A DNA stretch of 64,000 nucleotides, from positions 1 through 64,000 of the forward strand of contig JAPMXV010000058.1 of assembly GCA_026936335.1 (NCBI GenBank), given 5' to 3'. Below the pieces are notes generated by a model that saw only the letters and a program-made list of their open reading frames with translations, was not told the origin of the DNA and did not search any database. Made by a program: the position numbers and the translations under genes. This DNA comes from Mantamonas sphyraenae. Its lineage: Eukaryota; CRuMs; Mantamonadidae. Below are positions 1-10,992 of this stretch, one piece after another (position 1 is the first letter of the stretch; every line of letters begins with the position of its first letter).

Positions 1-230
1 CCTAACCCTAACCCTAACCCTAACCCTAACCCTAACCCTAACCCTAACCCTAACCCTAACCCTAACCCTAACCCTAACCCTAACCCTAACCCTAACCCTA
101 ACCCTAACCCTAACCCTAACCCTAACCCTAACCCTAACCCTAACCCTAACCCTAACCCTAACCCTAACCCTAACCCTAACCCTAACCCTAACCCTAACTC
201 TAACCCTAACCCTAATCCTAACTCTGACCC
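1..230. repeat. Telomeric CCCTAA repeat array, left chromosome end
   Basis: Uninterrupted CCCTAA hexamers run from base 1 to about 197. They then degrade into variants (ctctaa, cctaat, ctctga) before unique AT-rich sequence starts near 231. The C-rich strand reads inward 5'->3', as expected at the left end of a chromosome, so the telomere is of the TTAGGG type. The degenerate proximal repeats mark the telomere/subtelomere boundary. Confidence 0.98.
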
Positions 231-498
231 TATAATATTTATTTAACATTGTTTATGATGAGTCCGGTCTAGGTCCTGTGAGTTGTGCTTGTGTTTGCTG
301 GCGGGGTGGCTGAGATGGCTGGTGACATGGGGCAGTGGGCAATTTGTGGGTGTGGAAATGGCGCTGGTGAGTGGCCGTCGTCTTGCAACGCCGCCCAGTC
401 AGCACTGCCCATCCGCCTTCAACCAAAACATCACCAACACCCACAGCTCCCTCCACCAGTTCAACACATTCCACATACACTCCAGTACCACCATCACC

Positions 499-3400
499 AT
501 GGACAAAGACTACTCAAGCACTCCGAAGCAACAACACACTCCCAACACCTACCCAGCGTGCGTTCTGCCTTCCACTCCGTTTTCTGACTGCCCGTTTCTC
601 CCGCTTCCTTGCCCCCTCCATGCCTCCGTCGCTTCGCTGCATTCCTCGCCTGCATCTCCACTTCCCCATCACCACCGTTGCTGCCTTCACCGCTCTTTTC
701 CGATCCCCTCTCCCCTGTCACTGCCCTCCCCGTTGCCAGTTTCCCGGTCTGCCAATCTCCTCCGTTTTTCCCTCTCTGCTCGTTCCAGCCTCCCTTCACC
801 CCCGCTTCTGCCCTGACGGCGTCCATTCCACCTTCCGCTCACCGTCTCCACCCCGCATTGCCACCGTCCCTGTCTCACCACACAGCTACGGTTACATGGT
901 CCCTCCCATGGCTGCCCAGCCATTTCCGAACATGCTGCCCGCCTCTGGCGTTCAAAACCCGTACCAGCAACCACAACCACCCATCATCTGGGTCCCTGTC
1001 AACACCTACTCTCAGCAACACCACGCGTATGCACATCAGGGCCACCCACACTACGCCTACCCTCCTCCGCCGCCTCCACAGCCGCGACAAACTGCCCAGA
1101 TGCACTTCGCTCAGACTCCGTTGCACCCTCCGCCTGCTCAACCCACCACAAACCACAACCGCGTCTCCAAACGCGTCAGCCCTGCCTTTGTTGGCATCAC
1201 ACGGACCACATCCACCACCACATCGTCGTTCTCCTCCCACCAGGCCACACAGCAGACTGGAGACAGCGACGACGACGACGCAGACCAGGACACACACACA
1301 CATGACACCGGTGACGTGGAGGACCTGATGGTACTGAACTTTGGCCACCGTGAACCACGGTCAATCTCCAGCAACTCACAGTGGATGACCAGCTCAGGGA
1401 TGGAGGCGTACGATGAAGACGGAGAGGCAAACCACGCAGACCAGCAGCAGGTGGACGACGAGTCGGAAACTCAGGGCACACTTAGCTTCTCAGACACTGG
1501 AGATGCCATGGATGAGGAGTACATGCCGCAAGACGACAGCGACGACGACACAGACGACATGGAGCAGGTGGACAGGGACGAATGGCAGCCGACACGCACA
1601 GGTAGAGGCCAAAGACGACGCAGAGGCCACGCCAGTCGTCTTACTGGATCACAAATGATGAAAGGCAGCGGACAGCGGAGGCTCAGGGTCACGGCTGGCA
1701 GTGGCACAGAGACAGGAACGTCGAGCACACGGGCAAGGAGGGCCAAGAACGGAGACAACGGCGCACGGAAGAAAGCAAGCGTGAACAAGACGAACAAGTT
1801 GCCAGATGGCGTTGTGCGCAAAGGGTGGACAGCGGGACCCAGTGACGAGCGCACCCGCAGCAACAACCAGGAGCACACGGCACTGCTGAAGCACATGCAC
1901 ACTCTGGCCAACGAGCATCGCATCGACAACATCCCCGAGCTCATGACACTGCAGGCGCGTGTTGTGGTCTGCCATGGCACCCTGAACACGCTTGTCCGAC
2001 AGATTCAGCTCGCTGTGGGCAACATCCCCCTCTCCCAGGGGGACATGGCCTTCTTCCTCACCCTTCTCGGCCGTGAATCGGATCAACAGGCGTGCAGCAA
2101 AGCCATCCCCGACGCTGGTCTGGCCGCGGGTGTGACAAAGGCTGGGTTGAAGGTGTGCTGGCTGGAGGAGCCACACGACCACGGTGACCCCAACTACGCC
2201 CTCCTCCACCTGCTCATGACAGAGATGGACACTCTCGGCGACAGGCCCCATCCCACCACCTGGAAGGAGCACGAGGAGACCCAGTTGTGGCTGCAGAAAG
2301 CACGACGCCCTGCTGACAACGACAGCGACCCGCACTGGACACAATGCGACTACGACCACCACCTCACCACCACCAAGGTGGGTAAGTGGCATCCTGAGTC
2401 TGTGCGCAGTGGCTGGAGCAAAGCCAGTCACGACGAGCGTGGCAGCTGCACGGCGCGGGAGTTCCAGACGCTGCTGGCACACATGAAGGCACGCGCAGCC
2501 AAGCACCCTCGCCATCAGCTCACACACGAGTACCAGGCACTGCGTGAGCTGGTCAACTATGGCAGCAAGCTGTCCCTGGTGCGACACATCATCCTGGCGC
2601 TGGGCAACGTGGGCGTGCCGCCTGTCGACCTGGCCTTCTTTGTCCGCCTCCTCAGGCCACGCCTTACCTGCAAGCAGGTTCAACTTGCCATCAGCAACAC
2701 CCTCACCCGTGGCGTCACCTCCCTCTCCCTCAAGATCGCATGGCTTGACAAACCCCAACGCAGCGACGCCACACTGCACACTCTCCTCCACACCCTCATC
2801 GACCGCATCACACCCCATATCACCACCCGTCCCACCACTACCGACGCCGTCAACTCCCTCCGCATCCCCAAGCTTGTTCTGCCCGAGCCAACAGAGGAGG
2901 AGTTGGTGGTCGTGGAGGATGGACTGCCAGATGGCGTTGTGCGCAGTGGCTGGACAAACTGGCGCAAGAGCGAGCGCAGCCACAGCAACATGAAGGAGCA
3001 CACGGGACTGCTGAACCACATGCACACTCTGGCCAACGAGCATCGCATCGATAACATCTCCGACCTGATGATCCTGCAGGCGCGTGTTGTGGTCTGCCAT
3101 GGCACCCTGAACACGCTGGTCCGACAGATTCAGCTCGCTCTAGGCAATATTCCCCTCTCCCAAGGAGACATGGCCTTCTGCCTCACCCTTCTCGGTCGTG
3201 ATGTGGATCAACGTTTGTGCAGCCTTGCCATCCCCGACGCTGGTCTGGCCATGGGTGTGACTGAGGATGGGTTGAAGGTGTGCTGGCTGGAGGAGCCACA
3301 CGACCACGGTGACCCCAACTACGCCCTCCTCCACCTGCTCATGACAGAGATGGACACTCTCGGCAACAGGGCCCATCCCACCACATGGAAGGAGCACGAG

Positions 3401-4069
3401 CAGACCCAGCTGCGGTTGCAGAAAGCACGACGCCCTGCTGACAACGACAGCGACCAGCACTGGACACAATGCGACTACGACCACCACCTCACCACCATCA
3501 AGATGGACAAGTGGCATCCCGAGTCTGTGCGCAGTGGCTGGAGCAAGACCGGAGACGAGCGTGGTAGCTGCACGGCGCGGGAGTTCCGGACGCTGCTGGC
3601 ACACATGAAGGCACGCGCAGCCAAGCACCCTCGCCATCAGCACGCACACGAGTACCAGGCACTGCGTGAGCTGATCAACAACGGTAGCCTGAACTCCCTG
3701 GTGCGACACATCATCCTGGCGCTGGGCAACGTTGGCGTGCCTCCTGTCGACCTGGCCTTCTTTGTCCGTCTCCTCAGGCCACAACTCACCTACAACCAAG
3801 TTCAAGGTGCCATCAGCGCCACCCTCACCCGCGGTGTCACCTCCCTCTCCCTCAAGATCGCCTGGCTCGACAACCCCAAACCCAGCGACGCCACACTGCA
3901 CACCCTTCTCCACACCCTCATCGACCGCATCACACCCCACATCACCACCCGCCCTACCACTGTAGCACTCGTCGACGCCTACCCCATCCCCTCGTTCACC
4001 CTCCCCAAGCGCAAAGACCCTTCCTCCTCCTCCTCCTCCTCCTCCGCCAAACGCCAGCGCCTTGAATGA
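499..4069 (+). CDS. Subtelomeric four-unit repeat protein, family unknown
   Basis: I do not recognise this family. Best model: ATG at 499 in a good context (caccATGG), a pyrimidine-rich intron 558-885 (GTGCGT...CACAG) and a second exon to the stop at 4069, about 1,080 residues. The splice keeps phase and joins a Pro/Tyr/Gln-rich start to the segment beginning YGYMVPPMAAQ. The N-terminal third is low-complexity, then acidic (runs of D), then basic, like a nuclear protein. The rest is a 375-residue module present twice, each module holding two related units. Units share V[VR]R-GW, a 'LLxHM' segment, LVRxIxLALGN, DxAFFxxLL, GVTxxxLK and LLHxL. No catalytic motif is visible. Position beside the telomere suggests a subtelomeric multigene family. 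The start and intron are inferred. Confidence 0.6.
1799..4048 (+). repeat. 1,125-bp in-frame tandem duplication inside the subtelomeric gene
   Basis: The segment beginning ttgccagatggcgttgtgcgc at 1799 recurs at 2924, exactly 1,125 bases (375 codons) later. The internal landmark tggcatcc...gagtctgtgcg at 2387 recurs at 3512 with the same offset. Long stretches are nearly identical, so the duplication is recent. Each copy itself contains two diverged units of about 190 residues, implying an older duplication followed by a recent one. Confidence 0.9.
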
Positions 4070-4422
4070 ACCCTTTCATTCCCACACCCTTACCACTCAC
4101 CCTCTCCTCCGCACGCAATCACCCTCTCTATCTGGCAGCGCATCTGCAGGTGCTTCCACCGCTGTTGACGCTGAACAATCAGAACAAGCCAGATTTGAGA
4201 GGAGATGGGGTGATTATGGTCTGGGTGTGAGCATGCTGTACGACTACGCCGTTGACCGGGGCGCCGACGCTCGTCTCCGTGAGAAACACGTGGTGCAACT
4301 TGAGCAGTTGCTGGAATGGCTGCCAACACCCGTTGACGCAGCCGAGTTGATCGTTAAGCACGCAACACACGCATCACACATCATGGTTGCATTCCTTCCC
4401 AATGGCACATTGATCCGAAGGC

Positions 4423-4539
4423 ATCGACTCCACACTGCACACCCTCCTCTACACCCTCATCGACCGAATCACACCCCACAACACCATCCGCCCCACAACC
4501 ACCACACTCGCCAACTCCTTCCCCATTCCCCTCTTCATT
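4423..4539 (+). pseudogene. Decayed fragment of the subtelomeric repeat family
   Basis: Read in the right frame, 4423-4539 encodes a 39-residue stretch matching the tail of the repeat units in the preceding gene: TLHTLLYTLIDRITPH, followed by RPTTTTLANSFPIP. The intact gene has TLHTLLHTLIDRITPH at 2770-2820 and again at 3890-3940. The upstream open sequence (about 4062-4420) is in another frame and has no clear match, so the fragment is cut off or frameshifted. Its end overlaps the last codons of the cyclase-like gene on the other strand. It looks like the remnant of a second family member, or of a copy deleted at the breakpoint. Confidence 0.55.
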
Positions 4540-7500
4540 CCTCTTCCTGCCCCTCCACAATCCCCTCCAGCTGTGGCTTCAACAAATACACCCCGTGCTG
4601 CATGTACACCTGGTACGAGCTGCGCTTGTGCACACTCACCAAACTGCTGTGCAAATCATCGCTCAGCGCAACCAACACCCGCTCATTGTCTGACCGCAGC
4701 TCGCTCCCCATGTACAAAAACGACGTCATCACGTAGTGAAAGAACCTGAGAAACTCCACCGCCTCTCCCGTCACATTCACAAACTGCGACCCCGGCAGCC
4801 GCTGCAGCGACGTCTGCGCCTTGCCAAAGTGTGCCCCAATCCGAAGGGTTGCCCGATCACACAGCCGCCTCCCATCCTCCATTGAGCTCACCATTGCCTG
4901 CTGCAACGACAAGCACGTGCCCAGCGCCAGCGCACTCGGGTGTTCCCTCTGGCCCCCTCGGTTGGCGCTTTCCGCCTGCCGCGCACGCAGTTCCTCCACG
5001 CTGCTCAGCCGCCTCTTTCTGTCCATGTACTGTGTCTCCAGGTGCACGTCGCTGCTTAGCACCACCGTGCTCCCCAGCACCTGCACAAGCCGCATGCCGT
5101 GCTCCCTGCCCACCGCGCACACCATCTGCATCACCTCGTCCTGCACCGCCCACCAGTTTTCCTGCTCCCGCGACTCCACCTCCACCTCGACAAACAGCAT
5201 CCCTACTTTCCCCTCCGCGCTCGTCAATTCGTTCCCGTCCTGTGACACGCTCAGCCGCCTGTGCATCGCCAGCTCACGCATGCTCTGCACATTCGACTCC
5301 ACAGCCACCCCAAGCACCTGTTCACTCTCCAGCACTTGCCAGTGGCGCAGTTTCTCTCGCCGCAGCAGCATCTTCAGCACAAAAAGCAACCGCTCGCCAC
5401 TCTCGTACCGCATCACCACAACCGTCATGCCCACCACGCCAATCACAGTGTTCAGCGCATCCCCAGCAACAATGCGTGCCGAGTTGCCAAGCAGCACATT
5501 GGCAACCACGTCCCCAACCATCAGCACCCCACACACGCTCACATACTCCATCGCCAGCAGTCCCGCTGTCCCATACATCATGATGGCCACAATCTGCGAC
5601 GTCAGCATCTCTTCCCGCCACGCTTCGTCCCACACCATGGCCTTCAGCGCCACAAACAGGCCCGTGCTCAGCACCATGTACACGACCGTGACCCCCGCCG
5701 TCTTGGTGCGGCTCGCACAAAGCGCCTTGGAGTTTTCCAACGCCAGCACCTTGATCCCCAGCAACAACGCAAGGGCAGGCACACGCACCGTCAGCACAAA
5801 CCCCAGCTGCGGCGAGTCCCATCCCAGCAACACGTCCGACAGCGTCCCAAACAGCAGCCACACCATCACCCACGCCACGATCGACCGCTGGTTGAACCTG
5901 TCATGTGACGTGTTGGCCTTGTGCCACCACGTCACAAACCGCTGCTCCATCTCCGCGCATGCAAACCGGCCCCACGGCCCTTTCTGCAGCACCGTCATGT
6001 TTGCGTCCAAACTCGTTGCCGCGTACCTCAGGAAGCGCATGTCTTCGTCCACCTCTGCGTGTGTTCCCACGCTTTGTGTGTCGTCCCCACCATGCGTCGC
6101 AAGCTCCTCCACCTTTCGATGCAGCATCAGCTCTTCGTGCACGCTCATGTTCTGCCGCATCGCACGCACCGTCACACGTGATCGCGTCGGCGACTCTCCT
6201 CCACCCAGTGACCCGCTGCTGTTGCTCCGCACCAGGCTTCGCCCGCTTGGCGAACGCTCCATCGACGACACCTCGTTGTGCTGCGCATCCTCCAGCAGGT
6301 ACCGTGTCGACGCCTCGCTCGTCGTCGGTCCGTCGTCCAACGCCCGTCGCAAGCGTGCCTTCACAGACGTCCCGTACTGTCCACTCACAGACCGTGGCTC
6401 CTCCAGCCCTCCCGTCGCACTGCTCGTGCCCGTTGCCCCTCCCGCGGTCATGCTCAAGATCGCCTCCAGGCTGTTGCTCGCCCGCAGGTAGTACCTCCGT
6501 GGCGGTCCAATCGACAGTGTTCCCGCAAGTGGGTGACCCTCGCTCCGCAGCAACTCGCTCTCCGACACCATCTGCGACCCAAACTCGTCGCACACCTCCG
6601 CGTACGCCTGCGGCGTCACCTGCGTAAACGACCCGTTGTGCGTCACGTTCACGGTGCTCAGGTACGCAGGCGGCGTGTGGTGCATTGTCTTTGCATACTC
6701 GATCGCTTGCCCGCACATGTGCGACACAAGCTGCACCCTGTCCTCGCGCGACTTGCGCAGCACAAGCACGCCCACCTCCATCTCCTCTACATGCACCGTC
6801 TGCCGCAGTCGCACAAAGTCCGGCACCCGGTGTGGCGCATGCGCCTGCGCACGCGCCACCTCTCGTTCAAACGCGGCCGCAAGCACAAGCACACGCGTCG
6901 CAAGCGTCTCTGTGTGCAGCACGTCCAGTCCCTGCTGCTCCAGGTTGTACGTCACCGTCCCTTCCGGCACCACTTCCCTCTCAAAGGTCGTTGGCGCCCG
7001 TGTGCCTAGCCACACGTCCAGCTGTGCAAGGCTCTCCTCCAGTGACCGCTCCTCCATCTCTCCCTTTGGCTGTGCGTCCACCCGCTCCTCCACGCCACAC
7101 ACAACCCACAACGAGCCCAGCAGATGCGTCACGCGCAGTTTGTAAAAGTTTGCACACGTCTCCAGCACGGCCAGCATCTGCGTCTGCGATTGCACCGTTT
7201 CGCTCTCGATTTCCACAAGCAGCATCGAGCAAAGGCCACGGATGGGCCGCAGCCGCACGCTACGCTCCTGCGCCTCCCGTACCACTTTTCGAAACGGCCC
7301 GCTCCGCATGCGCGACCGCATCAGCCGCGGGCCACGCTGCGTGTCCGATTCCTCCTCCCCTCCGTTCCCTTGCTCTCCCTCCACCTCCGCCAGCTTCGAT
7401 GCAACTGTACGCAGCACATACTCTGGATTGCGCACCTTGTTCTTCACCTTGGCTTCTGCCATCAGCGAATTCAGCATCGGCCGCTGAAGTTGCGCCCCGC

Positions 7501-8986
7501 CCCCGTGCCGCATCTGCCGCTCCATCCCTGCGCTCCTCCCTGTAGGCGCCTTTACCTCCTTCCGCAACGTCTCCAGCATCGATCGCGACAGAGGTGCATG
7601 TACACGGTCCCCAAATTTGTTCAGCGCATCCACCACGTGCACGTGCACATAGTTCAACGCTGACGCAATCCCAAACATCCGCAGCTTCTGCTTTACACAC
7701 AGCCGCGCCACGTGCAGGCCACTCACAAGCACACCCAGCGACGGCAAACCCAGCAACGCCGTCGTTTCCAAAAGACCCGACGATTCCATTGCCCCTGCCA
7801 GCGCCAGCGTCAACACAAACGCAACCACAAACAGCGGCGTCGCCAAGCTCACCGATACCGTTGTGCTGTCGTGATACAGCGCCGGGTACAGTATGAGCAC
7901 CGTCAAAAACACGGTGTACGTCCTGGTCTTCAGTACCATCGACGAGATGTAGCTCAGAGCGCACGACACAAGCACCATCAGGAAAGTCGACATCAGCATC
8001 TGCGACGGGCCTAGCAGCCACACCGTCGCACCCATGGCCAGCAACAGCAGCAACAGCACTGCATACGGCAGCGACATTTCCGACCACTTGCTCATGTCCA
8101 CCTGCGTCAGGCTCAGCACAAGCCACAACACGCACAGCGCGCTCAGAACGCCCACATACACCTTGTGCATCAGACACTGCTCGCTCACAAACCCATTCAC
8201 AGAAAACGCCTGAAGCTGTGCAAACGCATCCCTGTTCACCAACCGCAGTGCAAACGGCGTCTCGTTCGCTGCCGCTGCTGCGGTCCGCCCCCAGTCCGAC
8301 TCGTGTTCCCCAGCGTGCATCCACGCCGCCCCGTACACCTGTCCAAAGATGTCATACGGCAGAGTATCGTACAGCTCTGCCCGCTTGTTCCGCCTGTACA
8401 TCTCCTGCCTTGCCACAGACCTCCTCTGCGTCCCCGTCGACTCCTGCGACCCGCCTCGCTCCAGCCACGACTCGATCTCCTGGCTCTCCATAGTCCGTTC
8501 TTTTCGCCCGGCCCCCTTGCTCGCCACACTCAGCCGCCGATGCCTAAGCGATCGCCTGTCGTGAGATGTGTCCATTGTGTCGCTGATTCCTACCATGCTC
8601 AACGGGTCTGTGTTTGCCCGTGTCGTCCGTCCGCGCCTCTTCCCGCCCGTCAGCGGCACTTTCCCATCTGCCGCCCTTCTTCTCTCCTCCCCGCTTCCTT
8701 CGCTCCCGCTCCGCACCATTCCAGGCACGTGTGATGCCCCTTCATCTTTCCCCGCCTCATCTGCCTGTGTCCCCTTCTCGTCCTCATTCCTTCCTCTTTC
8801 TCGTTCTCCTCCACCTGCGCTGCTGCTGCTGCTGCTCTCGCTGCTGCTGCCAATGTGGCCATTGGGACCCCGCCCCACACTTTCCAACTCCCCGGCTAGC
8901 ATTGCATCCAGCTTCCAGAAAGGGTTCTCCTCCTCCCTCACAGGGCCTTCCTGAGCCGTGGGCCCTAGGAATGTCTCGATCTGCAT
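4535..8986 (-). CDS. Duplicated membrane nucleotidyl-cyclase-like protein, probably degenerate
   Basis: Single exon; ATG at 8986 gives about 1,483 residues (an open frame extends to 9058 without a better ATG). Layout: a long Ser/Arg-rich cytosolic N-terminus, a first cluster of about six hydrophobic helices, a soluble domain, a Ser-rich linker, a second cluster of about six helices and a second soluble domain. This is the TM6-C1-TM6-C2 plan of animal-type class III adenylyl cyclases. The soluble domains show cyclase traces: LLVEIES and LFVEVEVES where active enzymes have an F-A-D-I metal motif, RIGAHFGKAQ resembling RIGIHTG, and VNVTGEAVEFLR resembling the VN-AAR helix. The metal-binding Asp is replaced by Glu in both, so catalysis is doubtful. 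It could instead be a receptor or scaffold derived from a cyclase. Confidence 0.6.
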   Translation of the reverse strand: MQIETFLGPTAQEGPVREEENPFWKLDAMLAGELESVGRGPNGHIGSSSESSSSSSAGGGERERGRNEDEKGTQADEAGKDEGASHVPGMVRSGSEGSGEERRRAADGKVPLTGGKRRGRTTRANTDPLSMVGISDTMDTSHDRRSLRHRRLSVASKGAGRKERTMESQEIESWLERGGSQESTGTQRRSVARQEMYRRNKRAELYDTLPYDIFGQVYGAAWMHAGEHESDWGRTAAAAANETPFALRLVNRDAFAQLQAFSVNGFVSEQCLMHKVYVGVLSALCVLWLVLSLTQVDMSKWSEMSLPYAVLLLLLLAMGATVWLLGPSQMLMSTFLMVLVSCALSYISSMVLKTRTYTVFLTVLILYPALYHDSTTVSVSLATPLFVVAFVLTLALAGAMESSGLLETTALLGLPSLGVLVSGLHVARLCVKQKLRMFGIASALNYVHVHVVDALNKFGDRVHAPLSRSMLETLRKEVKAPTGRSAGMERQMRHGGGAQLQRPMLNSLMAEAKVKNKVRNPEYVLRTVASKLAEVEGEQGNGGEEESDTQRGPRLMRSRMRSGPFRKVVREAQERSVRLRPIRGLCSMLLVEIESETVQSQTQMLAVLETCANFYKLRVTHLLGSLWVVCGVEERVDAQPKGEMEERSLEESLAQLDVWLGTRAPTTFEREVVPEGTVTYNLEQQGLDVLHTETLATRVLVLAAAFEREVARAQAHAPHRVPDFVRLRQTVHVEEMEVGVLVLRKSREDRVQLVSHMCGQAIEYAKTMHHTPPAYLSTVNVTHNGSFTQVTPQAYAEVCDEFGSQMVSESELLRSEGHPLAGTLSIGPPRRYYLRASNSLEAILSMTAGGATGTSSATGGLEEPRSVSGQYGTSVKARLRRALDDGPTTSEASTRYLLEDAQHNEVSSMERSPSGRSLVRSNSSGSLGGGESPTRSRVTVRAMRQNMSVHEELMLHRKVEELATHGGDDTQSVGTHAEVDEDMRFLRYAATSLDANMTVLQKGPWGRFACAEMEQRFVTWWHKANTSHDRFNQRSIVAWVMVWLLFGTLSDVLLGWDSPQLGFVLTVRVPALALLLGIKVLALENSKALCASRTKTAGVTVVYMVLSTGLFVALKAMVWDEAWREEMLTSQIVAIMMYGTAGLLAMEYVSVCGVLMVGDVVANVLLGNSARIVAGDALNTVIGVVGMTVVVMRYESGERLLFVLKMLLRREKLRHWQVLESEQVLGVAVESNVQSMRELAMHRRLSVSQDGNELTSAEGKVGMLFVEVEVESREQENWWAVQDEVMQMVCAVGREHGMRLVQVLGSTVVLSSDVHLETQYMDRKRRLSSVEELRARQAESANRGGQREHPSALALGTCLSLQQAMVSSMEDGRRLCDRATLRIGAHFGKAQTSLQRLPGSQFVNVTGEAVEFLRFFHYVMTSFLYMGSELRSDNERVLVALSDDLHSSLVSVHKRSSYQVYMQHGVYLLKPQLEGIVEGQEEE

Positions 8987-9080
8987 GGGAGAAGCGACCG
9001 TGCCTTTGTTTTTGGTTTTGCTTCCCCGCCGCCTCCCACAACCTTCTCCCCCACACACACACTCCCCAGGCTACACGGCC

Positions 9081-10189
9081 TCAGCCCAGGCTCTCAATGC
9101 ACTGGTTGGCATGTTCTTCGATCGTCTCCAGCGGGAACGCTCCTCCACAGATGGGACACTCCACGGTCTGCTCCGCCGCCGTCGCGCTCACCACATTCTC
9201 CACCCCTGCCTCCACGGGAATCTGCAACTCTGCGTTGTTGTTCATACTCACAGACACTGTGTTGTGGCTGTACGTCTCTCCCTGCTGTGCGTCTCCACTC
9301 TCCTCTGCGGCGTGGTGTGGCTCCGCTTCTCCTTCGTTGCTCTCCGCCCCTTCCGTCAACTCCAAGTGGCCAAAGATCAGCTCCCCCTTCTTGCGGCAAA
9401 TATGCCCACTGTACTGTTCCCCTGTGTACTCGTTTGCGATCTCGCATCGGCCCTGCCACGCTCCGCCCACGTGCTCCTCAAAGTACCACTCTCCCTTCCA
9501 CACCTGGCCGTCCGCCGTCGTGTGCGACCCCACCCCGAAGCTTCCGTCCTTCTTCCACTCCCCCTCGTACCGGTTCCCGTTGATCCAGTGCGCCACCCCG
9601 AACCCGTTCATGTAGTCTGCCTTCCACTCTCCCTCGTACCACGTGCCGTCCTTCCACTTGAACGTACCCTTGCCCTCAAAGTTCCCGTCGCTCCACTCTC
9701 CGTCGTAGATGTCTCCGTTGTCGTAGTAGTACGTTCCGTACCCCTGGTGCTTCCCGTCCTTAAACGTGCCCACGTACCGTCCTCCAGAGCTCCACCGGAA
9801 CTCCCCTTGTCCTTGTCGCTGCGTTCTTGTGTCAGTCCGCATGCCCCCCCTCTCCCCTTCAACCCTCTGCACGCCCCCTCTCTTCCTCCTCCACTCGCCT
9901 GCGCCGCCCTTGAAACAAGACCACCCGAATTCCATTCCGCCGCCCCTCCCTCCCGCTTCTCCCACGCCTCTGCCGCCTTGCAGCACTCTCTTTGTGTCCA
10001 TCCCACACCGCCGCCCACCTGTGTTCTTCCACATACCTTGCCTTCCACCCAGTCACCCTCGTACCTGTTGCCAGACGCGTACGTGTACTTTCCGCGCCCG
10101 TGCCTCATGGACGCGTTGCTCTTTAGCGTCTCCCCTTCATACACATCCCCGTTGTCGTAGTTGATCGTCCGAAACTCTTCCGTCGGCAT
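9081..10189 (-). CDS. MORN-repeat protein with C-terminal CCHC zinc finger
   Basis: Two exons: 10189-10037 (ATG at 10189) and 9818-9081, with intron 9819-10036 (GTATGT...CGCAG, phase 0); 296 residues. MORN motifs (YEGE, YEGDW, YVGTF, YDGEW, YEGEW twice, WKGEW) fill roughly residues 10-165, and one repeat is completed exactly across the splice, which supports the model. The last 25 residues carry CPICGGAF...H...C, a UBZ/RING-like C2HC finger of the kind that binds ubiquitin. MORN repeats bind membranes or organise cytoskeletal and flagellar structures. MORN plus a terminal C2HC finger is an unusual pairing. It lies 94 bases upstream of the cyclase-like gene on the same strand. Confidence 0.8.
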
Positions 10190-10992
10190 GATTCTGCGTC
10201 TCTCACACGAGCCTGTGTGCGCCTGCGCACCCTTGCCCACCACAGCATCACCCCGTGTTTTTTCCTTCCCACGTGCCTGCCTGCCTGACTGGCCTTTATC
10301 CAGCCTTGCCCACGCCCGGAACTCCTTTTTGCACACACTTCCGCATGGACGCATGCATGTGTGCGGCGCCTGCCGCATGCCATGCTTTGCACGCCGCTGT
10401 CGCGCCGGCAATCGCAATTCGAAGCCACTCGCTCGCTGCAGCTGCCCGCACGCCTTTACCGGCCTGCCTGGCGGTCTGTCTGTCCACTCTCCAAGTGCTT
10501 TGGGGTAAAGTCCTCGGACCTATGGTAGAAAGTACCCGTGCTAACTGCACAATCCGCCCTGTGGCCGGCGGGCGCATGCGTGGAACCAGGACGGCCCTTG
10601 TGCCCGAGTTCAGTCCGCCGCGCCACGCGGGATAGTTCGTCATAGCATCATGCAATCCCATGTTGCCAGTCATGCGATTAGCAGCTTTCCTTTCGTGAAT
10701 GCTGCCGACTCAACGAGGCTCATGCGGCATGACGGCGGCCCCTGCAAGACATGCACCCGGTTCCGTGTCCCTGCAAATTTCCGTTCCGGCCAATGTGGCT
10801 CGCTGGCTTGTTCCACGCACCTTTGCCGCCAGCCTGGACTTGCCTCGTTTGTTTGCATATCCGGTGCTGCTGTGGCTCCAGCATCTCTGGCTATTGCACC
10901 CTCCCGCGTGCTTTGCCTTCAAAGGTTTCCAAAGACAAAGAGCGTCGGCCGTTCATTCATTCAGCACCATCCACTCTCCCATCTCTCCCATC
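10190..10992. other. Intergenic spacer, 803 bases, no supported feature
   Basis: This is one of the longest gaps in an otherwise very compact region. It lies between the 5' end of the MORN gene and the 3' end of the coiled-coil gene. I see no convincing reading frame, tRNA or long repeat. The segment 10500-10640 is GC-rich with scattered short inverted repeats and could be an untranslated region or a non-coding RNA, but nothing specific supports that. Confidence 0.5.

Noticed and set aside
4062-4422. Open frame after the subtelomeric gene as an intact separate gene.
   Set aside because: It shows no family match, ends in Pro/His low-complexity sequence and overlaps the cyclase-like gene; only 4423-4539, in another frame, has a match.
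10500-10640. GC-rich stretch with a gggtaaagtcc sequence recalling the conserved core of RNase P RNA.
   Set aside because: Only one short motif resembles it; the partner conserved regions and the expected pairing could not be found.
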